Source: Pachyseris speciosa
Lineage: Eukaryota > Cnidaria > Anthozoa > Scleractinia > Pachyseridae
Direction of reading: 5' to 3'
Assembly: GCA_016490735.1 (NCBI GenBank)
Contig: JAEMWC010000262.1
Span: 563,501-627,500 of the forward strand
DNA length: 64,000 nt
The notes beneath the pieces were generated by a model. It was not told where the DNA came from. It did not search any database and worked only from the letters and a program-made list of their open reading frames with translations. A program made the translations under genes and the position numbers. Positions 34,467 through 46,900 of the stretch are shown one piece after another; positions within the stretch are counted from its first letter, which is position 1, and every line of letters begins with the position of its first letter.

Positions 34467-36684
34467 GGCCCCAAGGGCCCGCCAAGCGGAGCACCATACC
34501 TATAGAAACCCGTCAACTGCTTTTCTTATGGTAATCATGGCTAGCGGTATTGCTCGTGGGCGCGTACGCACGACGACGACGTTGCCCAATAATTAATATC
34601 CTAATAATAATCCTTAGAAACAAAACGACTCTCTTTAATCTTTCAGACATGTTTCGACGGTACATCCGTCATCGTCAGTGTGACAGTTAAGATAACAATA
34701 GTTCGTTACATAGTGTTACGATAACAAGTGTTCGTTGTAACATTACGTTTCATAAGATTTCAACACTTTTGCTGTTATCTCGACCTTTTGGACTAATAAT
34801 AATAATCATAATATATAAATTTAGCCAAGCCTAAAAGCGGAGCTCCATGATGATGATTATTATTATTTCTTTTTACTGGTATTGAGCAACTTCGCATGGC
34901 TTTCCTTGTGCCAATATTTTCTGTTAGAGCAGTCAACAGGAATTGACCGCGGTTCAAACACCTCATACAAAACCATAAAATAATACACGATGCGTATGTT
35001 TGTTCGAAAAACAAATTTAACAATCAAAAAACGATCAAACACTTTCATCCAACGTCGTGTTTGACCGTTCAGCCACCTCTCTCAACACTGCATTTATTCT
35101 TAAATGACTTTTCATGTTTGATCAAGATCAAACATTTTCATCCAACATTTCGTGTTACGAACAAATGTCTGATCGTTGAACCACCCCAACCAACAAAGCG
35201 TGCACGGCCGGTAAAACGAGCAACCAAATGAACCACATAACGTCGAAATTTTACCGATCTAAGTACGCAAAAAATCGTTTTGTGGACTCACTCCGTCTAG
35301 TTTTTGGTCAAACATTGTTTGTGCGTTTAGCCACCCAACGTTATGTATCAGTCAATTCCAAAAGCGCCCATCCCCCCCCCCCCCCCCCTTGCGAGATGAA
35401 TCTAGGAATTCCTAGGATTTTCCTAGGAATTCCTAAGAATATGTTCCTAGGAATTCCTAAGAAATCTTAAGAATTCCTTGGAATGAAGGTGTGAATTTTC
35501 ACGGTAATTGGAACATGGAATTCCTAGGAATTCCAAGGTTTATGCTTGATCTGATTGAGGACATAAAATTCCTAGGAATTCCTAGGAATTCCTAGGAATT
35601 GCTGCAACCTAAAAAATCGTGACTAAAATCCTTTGGAATTCTTAGGAATTTTTTGGAATTTTTTTACCTTTAGCCAAACTTAATTAGAATTCCAAAGAAT
35701 TCTTAAGAATTCCTAGGAATTGATTGAATTCTACAGTAAGACAACCTCCGAACTAAAACAAAAGATCTCTCAGGTATCAATGTATTTATTAGAACAATAA
35801 AGAACTGAAGAACTGAAGATACCCTAAACAGTCAAATAGGATTTTAAAATATAGTACCTTTAAATAGAGGTAATGAATGCAAAAAATGGATTTAAAATAA
35901 CTTTAATGCAAAAAAAAAAAATACCCCCAGACAGATACATGTTAAGTAACGTTTGGTAAGTTACTTCCACAGTATTGTTGAGGCCTAATCCAAGAGGTAG
36001 AAATGACAAGTGACATGGCTCCGAAGACAGGCAACAATTTGCTCCCAAAACACCAATAAACAACCGAAATTGGTTAGTTTTTATCATGTCTGCATTGTTA
36101 TAGTAAAATTTCAGATACATGTAGTGCACATGTACAAAAAAGATAAGGGAAATTGTAATAGTAAGTTTAAATGGATCCATCACAGTTCAGATCAAGAGAA
36201 TTGTTGCCTTAAACTCAGAATCTACAAATTCTATTTCTACACTCTCACATTATTATCACAACAAACCTAAGCAATTAAAAGATAACAGCTACAGTTATTT
36301 AAATGTGAAGTCCTGAAAACTATTATTAGCTTGTTCAGGAAGCATTAATGGTGCGTAGGCTTGAGAGGACGAGTCCTGAGCCCTCATAAAAACTGTGAGA
36401 GTTAAGCATCTGCATAAAAAAAAAAACACTGAGTGGTTAAAATTAGTCTTCCAAGAGATCACTGTATTCATTTTCTCCCTAATTTATAAGAACAGTTTGC
36501 AATGTGAAATACTCCATGACTGATCTGACAGAAATCAACAACACAAACAACCAAGACACGCAATCTACAGTCATTACAAAACAAATCGAGTCAAAATTGT
36601 CCAGTTGAACTAAAAGACATGTTTTTCCTTTAAAAAATGGTACTATTATGCCATGGGAAGGTTACAGAGTTCTTAGTACATTAA

Positions 36685-37672
36685 CCCATTGACTACCGCA
36701 GGTTTTTACATTTTCGGAGTGATTTTCCACCTATAAACGATGAATAGCAATTCGTGACTCTTTATTTGAACTACCAGGGAAAAGTGGTGCTGTCCTAAGC
36801 CACTAGAGGCTCAAGGTTTCTGAAAACGTCATTTTGACGTAGCTATTTTTTATCTGTGAAGCGACAACAATGGCCCAAGTTGGGTTTGCTTGTGATTTCT
36901 GCTAAATTTACAGTCATTTTTCATCTTTAGCGGCTGCCTGATGAGCATCATTAAGCGTGACGGTAGCTAAGAGTCCACTTTCTCAAAGAATCGAGCAAGG
37001 TGATGTACTTTGTTGTTGAATTTGGCTTGTTACTCGACGAACTGGGAATTTGGCCGGTCGAACACTTAGTACCTTTGGGACTCGACTATTGATGAATTTC
37101 TCGACCTACCGCCACATATTTTGGAATTTCTGTGTACTGAAGATGACCACGAGCAGGAAATTTTGGCGGTAGGTCGGAGTGGCTATGTGAAAGAATTGGG
37201 GGAAGGAACGGGCGCTGTCAAAAATTCTCGTTAGTTCCCAGCATGCAATGCGCTCAAGATGTTGAAAATGTCGGGAAGGCCCGAATGCACTGGAACAAAA
37301 GGCTGTATCTACGCTCGGGAGAAGAATATGAACAAAAAAAGTCATAAAAAGGACTGAATTTCGTTATGATGGTTGAATTTTGGTTTTTGGACGATGATTT
37401 CCCTAAAAAACATGAAGGCAAAAAGGGGCATTTTTGTTGTTTCTCTTTGACGTTCAAAACGGCCAGTTTCGTTCTTGTCCAAACTCAAAAGGCCATATTT
37501 GGTAAAAATCGCTACGTTTCTTGCATTTATTGGATATCCAAATTTAAAGGGCATTCCATTTCGTGCTCACAACTAACAGTTAAGGCAATATTCGTGCGAT
37601 TGAGAAAGTTGCAATGTTTTGAAGCATGGGAGTTTTTTACGGCCGGTTTTGGCCGGCACGGGTGCCAATGGG
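36685..37672. mobile_element. piggyBac-like element at TTAA
   Basis: TTAA occurs at 36681-36684 and 37673-37676. The enclosed ends are CCCATTGACTACCG and CGGGTGCCAATGGG, inverted over the outer 8 bases and similar beyond. The TTAA target and CCC/GGG termini are the piggyBac signature. It contains one acidic open frame (37070-37234) and no catalytic domain, so it is non-autonomous. Confidence 0.68.
37070..37234 (+). CDS. Acidic open frame, possible remnant of a piggyBac transposase N-terminus
   Basis: The frame reads WDSTIDEFLDLPPHILEFL, then CTEDDHEQEILAVGR and GYVKELGEG, ending at a stop at 37232-37234. It has no start codon of its own. Acidic N-terminal regions are usual in piggyBac transposases, and the position inside a TTAA-flanked element fits, but no specific motif proves it. 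Confidence 0.3.
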   Translation, partial: YLWDSTIDEFLDLPPHILEFLCTEDDHEQEILAVGRSGYVKELGEGTGAVKNSR

Positions 37673-39560
37673 TTAAAATGGCCTGAAATTAGCTTGTAGT
37701 CTCGAGGAAAAAGCACATGGTCGATCTTCAGTCAAACATTTGAAGTCAATCGTTCATCAAAATTAATATAATTTGTTTTTAACTAAAGCTTACCTGTTTC
37801 AAAAGATCATTCATCCGCTTTGTAGTGTTTTGAGACTTCATTTTAAGCTTAAAACAAAGGAAAATCGGGAGAGATGTGCTTGAACAATGTGAAAATCCGC
37901 CAGAATTGAAAAGCAACGGTTTTTTTTCTGCGTAGGTACTTCATGTATGAGCCCTGAGTTGAGTGACTGCTGACCAAAACGGCTCATTCTTCCCAGTCTC
38001 TCTTGTCATTCAAAATGGCTGCTGTTTGTGCAGTACGAGTTTGAGTTTTCTTCCTCAATTTAATAGAGCTTGTGTCGTGCAAAAGAGAGCAGAAGTTATT
38101 TTCTGGATCAATGAACTCAGAGAAAATTGTCCTCTTGTAAAAGGTAGTGCTTGTATTATAAAAACAAACTTCAGAGTACATGAATTCATTGATCTTCTGC
38201 CATGGAGTAAACAAGCATGAAAGAAAAGGTAAAATGTGGGTGGTGGAGCATGACTTACTTCCATCTATACCCAGTCAGTGATTTACATTACTTTGTTTTG
38301 TTTTTAATAAAATGAAATAAAAAGACTTGAAGCCTCTGATCACTGACTTCCCAGAAATTCCTAGAAATTCCATGCTTTTCCAAGCCAACTGTGTTACAAA
38401 GTGAACATTCTTAAAAATTCTCAGAAATTCTAAGCTTCATTTACTTAGAATCTTGGGAATTCTAAACATTTAAAAACCATTCCCAAAAATTCATGTGTGT
38501 GTGATTTGCATTGTTTGGAATTTCTGAGAATTCCTAGGAATTCCTAGAAATTCCTAAGAACCTGAGAATTCATTTCGCAGCCCCCGCAAATACCCGGGCT
38601 TTTGACCTTTTTGAAAAATTTTGGTCAAATGCCCCGCTGTTTAGACGGTCAAATGCCGAACCGTTAGGGCCTCAAAATGGGTCAAATCCCGCGCTGTTGG
38701 GGGCATATCTTATCCCAAACCATTTCCCACGCGTATAGTGGAACGCTTATTCCAAAGAGGAGAATTTCTACACAGTTTGTTGCCAAAAAGGATCGACTCA
38801 ATACGTGAACTCGGATATCCAAAGTCTCTTTAAATTTAACAGCTCCATTTAATTACAGGTAAAGGTTATCTTTTTAATACAGAAAAAAGTAAACAATTCA
38901 GAAAACCTAAAGAAGAGAACTCAAATCAAGTGTAAGCTTTATAAATCTAAAGCAGATCATTGCATGAAGCATTTTGTCGCGCTCCCCGCTCATAATAAAT
39001 ATTTTGATCTATTCCAAAAAAGTCGCTTACTTACCTTTGCAAACGAAATCTAAAAAAATGCTCGCTAAAACCCCTTTTCTGACTATTTTGTCCTCATTCT
39101 ACACTTTGAATAAAGGCATATTGAATTATTATAACAGAAGCAGAGCGAAGGGTCAAGGGAGCGAAGCGGCTCCCGTGGTGAATAAATGAATTTTCGCGCG
39201 AGACGCGCAAAATCCTTTTGATGGCGACCGCTGACCAGTGTTTAGCCGATAGTCAAATGCCCCACCGGGCGGGGACTCATGTCGGGGCAAATTCCCTGCT
39301 GTTCGGGGCTACCCTCTGGTCAAATACTCGGGGTATGCCCGGGGTTGGATGGGCGCTTTTGGAATTGACTAATACATTATGTTTGACAACTGACGATGTT
39401 GGATGGAAATGTTTGATCGTTTAGCCGGGGCTTTAATCCTTAATTTTACGAGGACTCATTGCGATTACGTGTTAATAAGATAAGGGCAAACGTTCTTAAC
39501 GCTGTTGAGGCACCGAGGTCGAAAAACAGTCAGCCAAGCAGAGTAAAAACACTCGTTCGC

Positions 39561-39917
39561 TTACAAGTAAAACAACGTAACAAAACAAACAAAAAATTCA
39601 ACTAAATATTCGTAAACCAAAAGGTTCAGTTGCTGCGTGGCACAGTAAACAGTAAAAAGTTGTAAATAGTAATAACGCAGTGCCAAATAAAAACAAAGCT
39701 TATAGCAGACATTTCGGGCCCAGCCCTTCCTCAGTGCTAAGTTGAGTTTTGAATGGGACACGTAATTGAATAAGTAAATAGTTGTACGCGCGACTCTAAC
39801 GGATAGGTAAGAGCGCTAGCGCCGTGACGAAATGCGCCTAATTTTTCATCTTGGCACCCTTCGGCCGCATGGACTGAACGTGGATTTTATTTTTTTAAAC
39901 AGCTCTACGCGCGCGCA
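39561..39917. other. Loop sequence of the composite insertion
   Basis: It contains GCAGACATTTCGGGCCCAGC, similar in style to Penelope-like element ends, but nothing else. No exon is seen. Confidence 0.3.
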
Positions 39918-39983
39918 CAGTTGACCTCGATGAGCTCTAAACTTGAGCCCGCGATATGCTCACGTGAAACTGGTCAGCGGATG

Positions 39984-40014
<31 letters not shown>

Positions 40015-40135
40015 AATGGATGTCCAATATCAAAGATGTGCGCTGCTCGTGCGCTGTAAACTAGCTGGTCAGGTTCTGGTCAGGTGGTTCATGGTTCATT
40101 TATTTCACACTATTCACCTGGCGTGCGTTTCTCGA

Positions 40136-40328
40136 AACCCCGGAAACTTTTCGGGTCTATTTCGGGTGCCACAATTTCCTTCATATCTTAAAAACGAAGA
40201 CGTCTCCGGGCATGAAATTTTGCAAAAAATTTGCCCTTTCCTATCTTAAAATCATAGTAGAATAGATGGGTCTTAGTTTTTGAAATGGCTTTTCGGGCCC
40301 GAAAAGTTTACGGGACTTTCGAGAAACG
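40136..40328. mobile_element. 193-bp MITE, CGTTTCTCGAAA ends
   Basis: The ends CGTTTCTCGAAACCCCGG and, inverted, CCCGAAAAGTTTACGGG followed by TTTCGAGAAACG give about 30 bases of terminal inverted repeat. Non-coding. Confidence 0.75.
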
Positions 40329-40339
40329 GCCCCCTGGCC

Positions 40340-41743
40340 CCGGTTGTTCAAAGAGCGGATAACTTTATCCACTGGATAAGCCTGTCCACCGGATAAATCT
40401 GCTATCCACCGGGTAGTTATCCAGTGGATAAAAAGTCGTTGCACAAAGCCTGGATAGTGCGATAGATAACTATCCACAGGATACGCCGCTATCGGGTCCG
40501 TTGCCATGGTGAATCTCAGTCACTTTTTAGATGAAACATTGCATGGCAACAAAATGGTGGAGGATGTGGAACCTGGAAAGTGGAGAAATCAAAGCCAACT
40601 GCATCCCTAAAGTTCCCTAAATTATTTTGGAGACCTTCGAAAACAACTCTCAAGTTATAAAAAGAGCCATTTTGCCAAACGTCAACCTTATACCACATGG
40701 AACTACTACGTGGGGCTGCGCGGGATTAAACCTTTTTCGATAAACAGTCGTATTAGAAATTCTGTAAATTAGCCTACTTTATATCTTGAACTTTCACAGT
40801 GATAATTAAGTTCCTTGTCAATGCATCCACCCTCATATAAAGCCATTTTCGTTTAAATATCTTTTACAATTTGAAATACGTTCGTTTTGAGTTCGGCAGT
40901 AGACTACTGCGGTCTACTGATGCAAAGGAGCACAACAATGATTGAGCTTAGATTGTTTAACTTTTGCCTTCTCCAAATTCCTCTTGAATAAATTTCAGAG
41001 TAGGCTTGCTAATACACCATTCGTTAGAAACTTTCCTGTCATGAAATTCTTGCGTGTCTGTGAAAAGCCGATCGATCGACATTTGAAAATAACACTACAA
41101 AACGTCGGTTTTTCTTGCATAGAAATTGAAATATTTTGAAAAATAATACACTTGACGACTTGCCCGACGTTTTATGGTTGAATTTCTCTTATTATCATAC
41201 TTATTTCAGTTGATAAACGATTACAAAATGGTAAAAGTCATTTACATTTACGCCACAAAGCCGTTTCCTCTGCAGACCGCATGTTGCCGCAAAGGAAAAA
41301 TTTTTGATGTTGGGTTTGACTACGAAGCGTTTAACATTCGGTACCAAAAGCTAGGTAAGACTCCAGCTCTGAGAGAAAACAATTCTTTAAAAACTAAATA
41401 TTTCAAACCTTTACGCGGTGCTAGCTAACAACGTGTTGAGCGATTAGTTCTCCCTGGAACGATGGCACAATGCGTATTTCTCCCAGATAATAAAATGACA
41501 ACAGTAGTAAAAGATCGATCAATCGCTTGTTACATATTTCTTTATTTCGCAGTCAATGCGTCCGTAGGTTTTCCAGGTACTTTGTTTCAATTTTATAATT
41601 AAATGGTTGATTGTTCGAGCAGCCATGTCTGTTTTACAACAGTTTTATCAAGTGGATAAAAAGTTATAAGACCTACCTAGATGTGAATAACTTTATCCGC
41701 TGGATAGCGGCTGGGTAACGCTATCCAAACTCCAAACAACCGG
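40340..41743. mobile_element. 1.4-kb element with TTATCCACTGGATAA palindromes at its ends
   Basis: The ends CCGGTTGTTCAAAG and CCAAACAACCGG are inverted. Next to each are clusters of the palindrome TATCC(A/G)C(T/C)GGATA (40355-40500 and 41650-41725). Short open frames inside (40516-40698 minus, 41174-41428 plus) match no transposase I recognise. Confidence 0.65.
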
Positions 41744-41763
41744 AATGATGCAAGTGGATAAAT

Positions 41764-41773
41764 TCTTCTTCTT

Positions 41774-41843
<70 letters not shown>
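41764..41843. repeat. (TTC)n(TTA)n microsatellite
   Basis: About 13 TTC units are followed by about 14 TTA units. A (GTC)n tract follows at about 41867-41886. Confidence 0.95.
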
Positions 41844-42591
41844 GGACATCATTAACTATTGTGCAACGTCGTCGTCGTCGTCGTCGTGCATACGCGCTCA
41901 AGAGCAATACCACTAGCCATTTTTACCATCCAACATGGCGGCCATACTCCACCTGGCCCAGCTGACCAGCTAGTTTACAGCGTACGTCTTTGATACTGGA
42001 CATCCATCTTATAGCCAATTGACACCTGTCAAAACAAAGTAACCGCTGACCAGTGTCACGTAACCATATCGCGGGCTCGAGTTAAGACCTCATCGAGGTC
42101 AGCTGTTTTTTTTAAGTTGACCGCTGACCAGGTACTTGCTTTCGATTGGATCGCAGGGTCAAGTCAGGTATGGGACACCCAAACCGAAACGAGGCTTACT
42201 TTTTTGCGCGCTTTCGGCGGCTCGTAATTTCACATTCAGTTGGTTTCTTCATTTTTGATCAAAACAACTTCATCTTCTTCGATCGAAGTTTGTCTTTTTA
42301 TTCGTGTAAAAGACATAAAAATCAAGAACTTCTCAAAAGATACTCCGGAAGGTGAATTTTCAAGTGATAAAGCGAAGAGCGAAAGATTTTTCTCAGGAAA
42401 AGCATCAAACTTGGATCGATTGTATGGTTGAAAACAAATAAATTCAACGCTTCAAGGGCTTTCACTTTGCCGCGGCATCTTGCATCTCACCAAGAAAGGT
42501 CACTTAACAGTTCACCGGCATTAATGGGAGGAACGAGTAGCTCAAACTCTGTGGAAGAAGCTGTTTTTTTGGACAAACCGTTTGCTATTAT

Positions 42592-42746
42592 TGAGCGCAA
42601 GCGGGCGTTGTTAGGCGAGCATGCGCCTCATGCTCCTCGCTTTTTCCCTCGTGGCTCTCCGCCATTGTTATTGTAAACGAAGTTGTTGTTGGCATTAAAC
42701 GGTAACGGATCGCTATTTACGGGTTGTCCTTTCCTCGTTACTGGCG
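42592..42746 (+). repeat. 5' LTR
   Basis: It begins TGAGCGCAAGCGGGCG, where the 3' LTR has TGCGCCAGCGGGCG. Only scattered differences separate the two. At roughly 150 bases the LTR is short for a Gypsy element. The 3' boundary is set where the two copies stop matching (after TTACTGGCG). Confidence 0.8.
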
Positions 42747-42913
42747 TGGTGGCAGCGGTACTTCGTATCCACTCCTCGACTGAAGAGAAAGCCAGCTCCT
42801 TGATGATTTTTCCACCCGTATTCCATACGAGGAGAAAGCGAAGCAGCTCTGTATACAGCCGTTCTTACAGTTACTACAGTCATTTATCCACTTACCTTTG
42901 TCAACATACTACC

Positions 42914-43838
42914 ATGAATTCTCGTGCTCCTAAACAGTGGTCCTTAACGAAGCACGAACCCATCACTTCGTTCGAGGCCTGGAGACAAAATCTTCAATAC
43001 ACTCTCTCGCTGGATCGTAATTTTGCCAGCTTTCTTGGTGACGGCGTCACATGGCTAAAGAAAACTCCCGGTTCTCCCACAGACGCAGTACCCACAGCTT
43101 CTCGCAGAACAGCACAACAGAAATGCACTCACCTCGACTTAATGCTTGACCAAATAGCCAACTACTGCCCTGTGATTTCTCATAACACCATCGTTAAAAA
43201 TTTTACCTCGATGAATTCTATCTGGCAGGCAATTCGTCTCCATTACGGATTTCAGTCAACCGGAGCTCACTTTTTGAATTTCAACAACATTAAACTCGAA
43301 GCAGACGAACGCCCTGAGGACTTATACCAGAGGCTTGTGTCCTTTATCGAGGACAACTTATAGCTCGCAAACGGCTCTATCTCACACCACGGCGAAATTT
43401 CTGGCACCGATGAGGAAATGGCACCAACCGTCGAAAACCTTATTGTTCTCACTTGGCTCAGCTTAATACACGCTGATCTCCGCAGCCTGGTAAAACAACG
43501 GTATGGAACCGAGCTCAGGTCCAGGACCCTCGCATCTCTCAAGCCGGAAATCTCCCAGGCCCTGGAGTCCCTCCTAGAAGAAATCCACACCTCCACTGAT
43601 GCCAAGATCTTGAACGCCACCGCATCAAAATTCAAACCTTCTCTTTCTTCCTCTGTCAAGACTCCTTACCACCCATTCCAACAGCCCGTCGCCAAACGTC
43701 CCGTCAAATCCTGTCCCTTATGCACAAGCAGGCCGTAATGACCGTCACTTTTTAAACAAGTGCTCCTACCTACCCCCTGATGACCGTGCCTTCCTCACCA
43801 AAGCTCGTCTTACAAGCTGCCTCGACCATAATGAATAA
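42914..43838 (+). pseudogene. Gag-like polyprotein of the LTR element
   Basis: The first ATG after the leader (42914) opens a frame reading [20 protein letters not shown] and later [20 protein letters not shown], a capsid-like helical region. An amber stop interrupts it at 43361-43363 in the same frame. Near 43725 a frame change is needed to read a zinc knuckle of the form C-x2-C...[11 protein letters not shown], the nucleocapsid signature. The frame ends at a TAA at 43836-43838. The domains are in the usual Gag order. Confidence 0.7.
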
Positions 43839-43915
43839 GGCGAAGCCCTCGGTTCCTTCTGTCCACCAGAGGCGGAAGACCCCCCTTCCCCTCGGCCAGG
43901 ATCGTCTCCCGCCGT

Positions 43916-46900
43916 GTGAGCACCAAGCAGTCTCCCCACTTAGACGCCTTCTACAGACACCATCCGCTTAGGCTCACCATAGACACTGGTGCCGAGACAA
44001 GCATGATTAAGGCCTCTGTTGCCCGTACCATTGACGCTCCAATTACCGAAACATCCCAACAGGCCTTACAAGCTGATGGAGTCACGCCTCTTGCCGTCGT
44101 TGGTGAAACTCACCTCGCCCTCTCACGAGCTGATACCCGCCTCACACTCGATGCTCTTGTCGTAGAAGATTTGGACGTCGACGTATTAGCTGGGACACTG
44201 TTTCTGATCGCCAATGACATTTCAGTTCGCCCTTCCAAAAGGCAAGTCCTGATTCAAGGTTCGGAAGTTATCCTGTACGATTCGCCGTCCAGTGCCACCT
44301 CCAGTGCCCACTCAGTACGTCGCACCCAATCTTATGTTTTACGTTCGTCCATGCCTACCACCGTCCTCTTCCCCGGAGACTTCCTTGAAATGGATGTGCC
44401 CTCCGACTTAGGCCCTGACTGCACTCTAGCTATGGAGGCCCGTACCGCTACACCATCCAACCAATGTACCAAGGTCTCACAGCTCTGGCCTCAGCCTCAT
44501 ATTATTGAAGCCAAGGTTCGCGTAGCTAACGATACCGACGAACTGCGAATTATTCATCGTCATAAACATCTGTGTCAGGTGCACCTCACCACAGCTGTGG
44601 ACACCTCATCCGTCCAAGCAGCACCTCACCCACCTCCAGCTCCCTGCCTCCGAGGGGGGGATTACTCCAGTCTGGCTTCTCTTCCGTTGTCGTCACCGTT
44701 GATCCCGACCATATCTTACCTGACAGTGTACGCAACCAGTTTCGTCAAGTGCTTCAGGCCCACGATGATGTCTTTAATCAGTCTATTGTAGGATACAACG
44801 GTGCCGCCGACCCTGTTGAAGCCACTGTCAACATGGGTCCTGTACAACTCCCTCAACGAAAGGGTCGTGTTCCCCAGTACTCGCGCGACAAGCTTGTAGA
44901 GTTACAGGAAAAATTTGACGAGCTGGAACAATGCCATGTCTTCCGTCCTCCTGATGATGTTGGCGTAAGTGTGGAGTACCTCAACCCATCCTTTCTTGTC
45001 AAAAAGCCATCAGGTGGCTTCCGTCTCGTTACCGCGTTTGCTGATGTCAGTCGTTACAGTAAACCGCAACCCTCGCTGATGCCCGACGTCGACTCCACCC
45101 TTCGCACCATCGCTCCATGGAAATACATCATAAAGTCAGATCTTACATGCGCCTTTTACCAGATACCCCTATCCGTGGCGTCCATGAAGTACTGTGGCGT
45201 TTCCACCCAATTTCGCGGCGTCAGGGTGTACACAAGATCCGCCACGGGAATGCCTGGCTCTGAGACCGCATTAGAAGAATTAATGTGTCGCGTCCTGGGT
45301 GACTTCATCCTGGAGGGATGCGCAGCTAAGCTTGCCGATGACCTTTATTGTGGAGGCGAATCACCCGAAGAACTTATTTCCAACTGGTCCCGCATCCTGC
45401 AGGCTCTCAACAGCTGCAATCTCCGACTGTCCGCCGCCAAGACCGTCGTCTGCCCAAAGTCAACATCAATCTTGGGTTGGATCTGGTCGCAAGGTGTACT
45501 CTCTCCTAGCCCCCAAAGTATCTCTGCGCTCACTAGCTACCCTCCTCCTGAGTCCGTCAAAGGTCTACGTTCCTTCATCGGCGCCTACAAGGTCCTTAGA
45601 CGCGTGCTACCTCACTGCTCCCAACTCATAGATCCGCTCGAGACTTCCCTAGCCAACAACCAATCCCACGATATCCTGTAGTGGGATGACAACCTTCCCC
45701 ACGCATTTACCACTGCACAGGAGGCCCTTAAGTCTGACAAGTCCGTTGTGCTACCACGCCCCTCCGACCAACTTTGGATCGTGACTGATGGCTCGGTAAC
45801 CAAACGTGGACTTGGCACTACTTTATATGTTACACGCAATGGCCGACTACACCTAGCGGGCTTCTGCAGTGAAAAGCTTCGCAAGCACCAAGTAACGTGG
45901 TTACCCTGTGAAGTCGAAGCACTAAGTATCTTCGCCGCTGTCAAGCACTTTAGCCCGTTCATCATCCAGTCCAAACATCGCGCGTGCGTCGTGACAGACA
46001 GCCAACCATGTGTCCAGGCCGTCAACAAGCTTTGCCGAGGAGAGTTTTCCGCCAGCCCTCGCGTTACCTCCTTCCTGACCACTGTCAGTAGATATCAAGT
46101 GAGTCTGCAACACCTTGCTGGCAGTGCTAATTTACCATCTGACTTTGCTAGTCGCAACGCTCCCGACTGCAGTGCACCCCATTGTCAAGTCTGCTCTTTC
46201 ATTCTCGACACTGAGAGTTCTGTCGTACGCAGTGTGTCTGTCCAAGACATCTTGGTCAGTGGCAAGCGCCTACCATTCACCAGCAGGCAGCGTGGTGTAG
46301 TGTCCAAAACGAGTGCCCCGATTTACGCCCCGTCTGCGCTCACCTGAAACAAGGCCCCCGTCCATCAAAGAAACTAACCAACCTCAAAGACGTAAAGCGG
46401 TATCTCAATGACGCGCCCATTTCTAAAGATGGCCTGCTCGTCGTCCAACGTCAGCAACCATTATCAGTCCCCACTGAATTGATCGTGGTACCACGCTCCG
46501 TTCTTGATGGCTTACTTACCGCCCTCCACATCAAGTTAGACCGCCCTTCTAAGCACCAGCTTCAAATGGTGGTACAGCGCCACTTCTTTGCCCTTGTTTT
46601 GAACACCGCCATTACTCGCGTGTCAGATTCCTGTCACATCAGTGCCTCATTCCACATGTTCCCACGCTCCCTCATCACCCAGTCATCTGATGACCCACCT
46701 GAGGTTGTTGGCTTGTCATTTGCAGCCGACGTCCTCAAGCGCTGCCGCCAACTCATCCTGCTCCTGAGAGAGTGCACCACCTCCTACACTGCTTCATGCA
46801 TAGCACCAGATGAAAAAAGTGCCACACTTCGTGACGCCCTTGCCCGTCTAGTCGTAGGCCTACACCCCTTGGATGGTCCCAACGCAGTAATACATGTTGA

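Larger units (their letters stand above)
35390..38579. mobile_element. 3.2-kb element with AGGAATTCCT palindrome arrays at both ends
   Basis: The terminal inverted repeats start TGCGAGATGAAT and, at the right end read inward, TGCGAAATGAAT. Inside each end lies a 150-330 base zone of tandem degenerate TAGGAATTCC / GGAATTCCTA palindromes (about 35410-35725 and 38345-38575). The remainder is AT-rich. A piggyBac-like element (36685-37672) is inserted in it. No transposase was recognised, and the short frames (for example 35860-36183 minus, 37963-38220 plus) show no known domain. The class is unknown. Confidence 0.75.
35344..39376. mobile_element. Harbinger-like MITE family member enlarged by a nested 3.2-kb element
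   Basis: The ends TGTATCAGTCAATTCCAAAA and TTTTGGAATTGACTAATACA are inverted, with the target TTA at 35341-35343 and 39377-39379. The right 0.8 kb (38580-39376) matches the 489-bp element 59589-60077 in order: ACCCGGGC, GTCAAATGCC, GCATGAAGCATTTTG, CGGCTCCCGTGGTGAAT, AAATACTCGGG. The left 46 bases, with a C run, match its other end. The 3.2 kb between is the separate element at 35390-38579. It is non-coding. Confidence 0.85.
39918..42105. mobile_element. Foldback element with about 150-bp inverted arms
   Basis: The arms 39918-40072 and 41962-42105 are inverted copies sharing TGACCTCGATGAG, GCCCGCGATATG, GACAGGTGTCAATTG, ATGGATGTCCA and CTGTAAACTAGCTGGTCAG. The enclosed DNA is mostly two other elements (40136-40328 and 40340-41743). 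No transposase is present. Confidence 0.75.

Noticed and set aside
34863..35048. Minus-strand frames in the composite arm
   Set aside because: The same DNA recurs inverted at about 48800-48970 with different frame content, and no domain is recognised. It is repeat DNA.
45612..46082. 156-codon minus-strand frame
   Set aside because: It is a shadow of the RNase H coding sequence on the plus strand.
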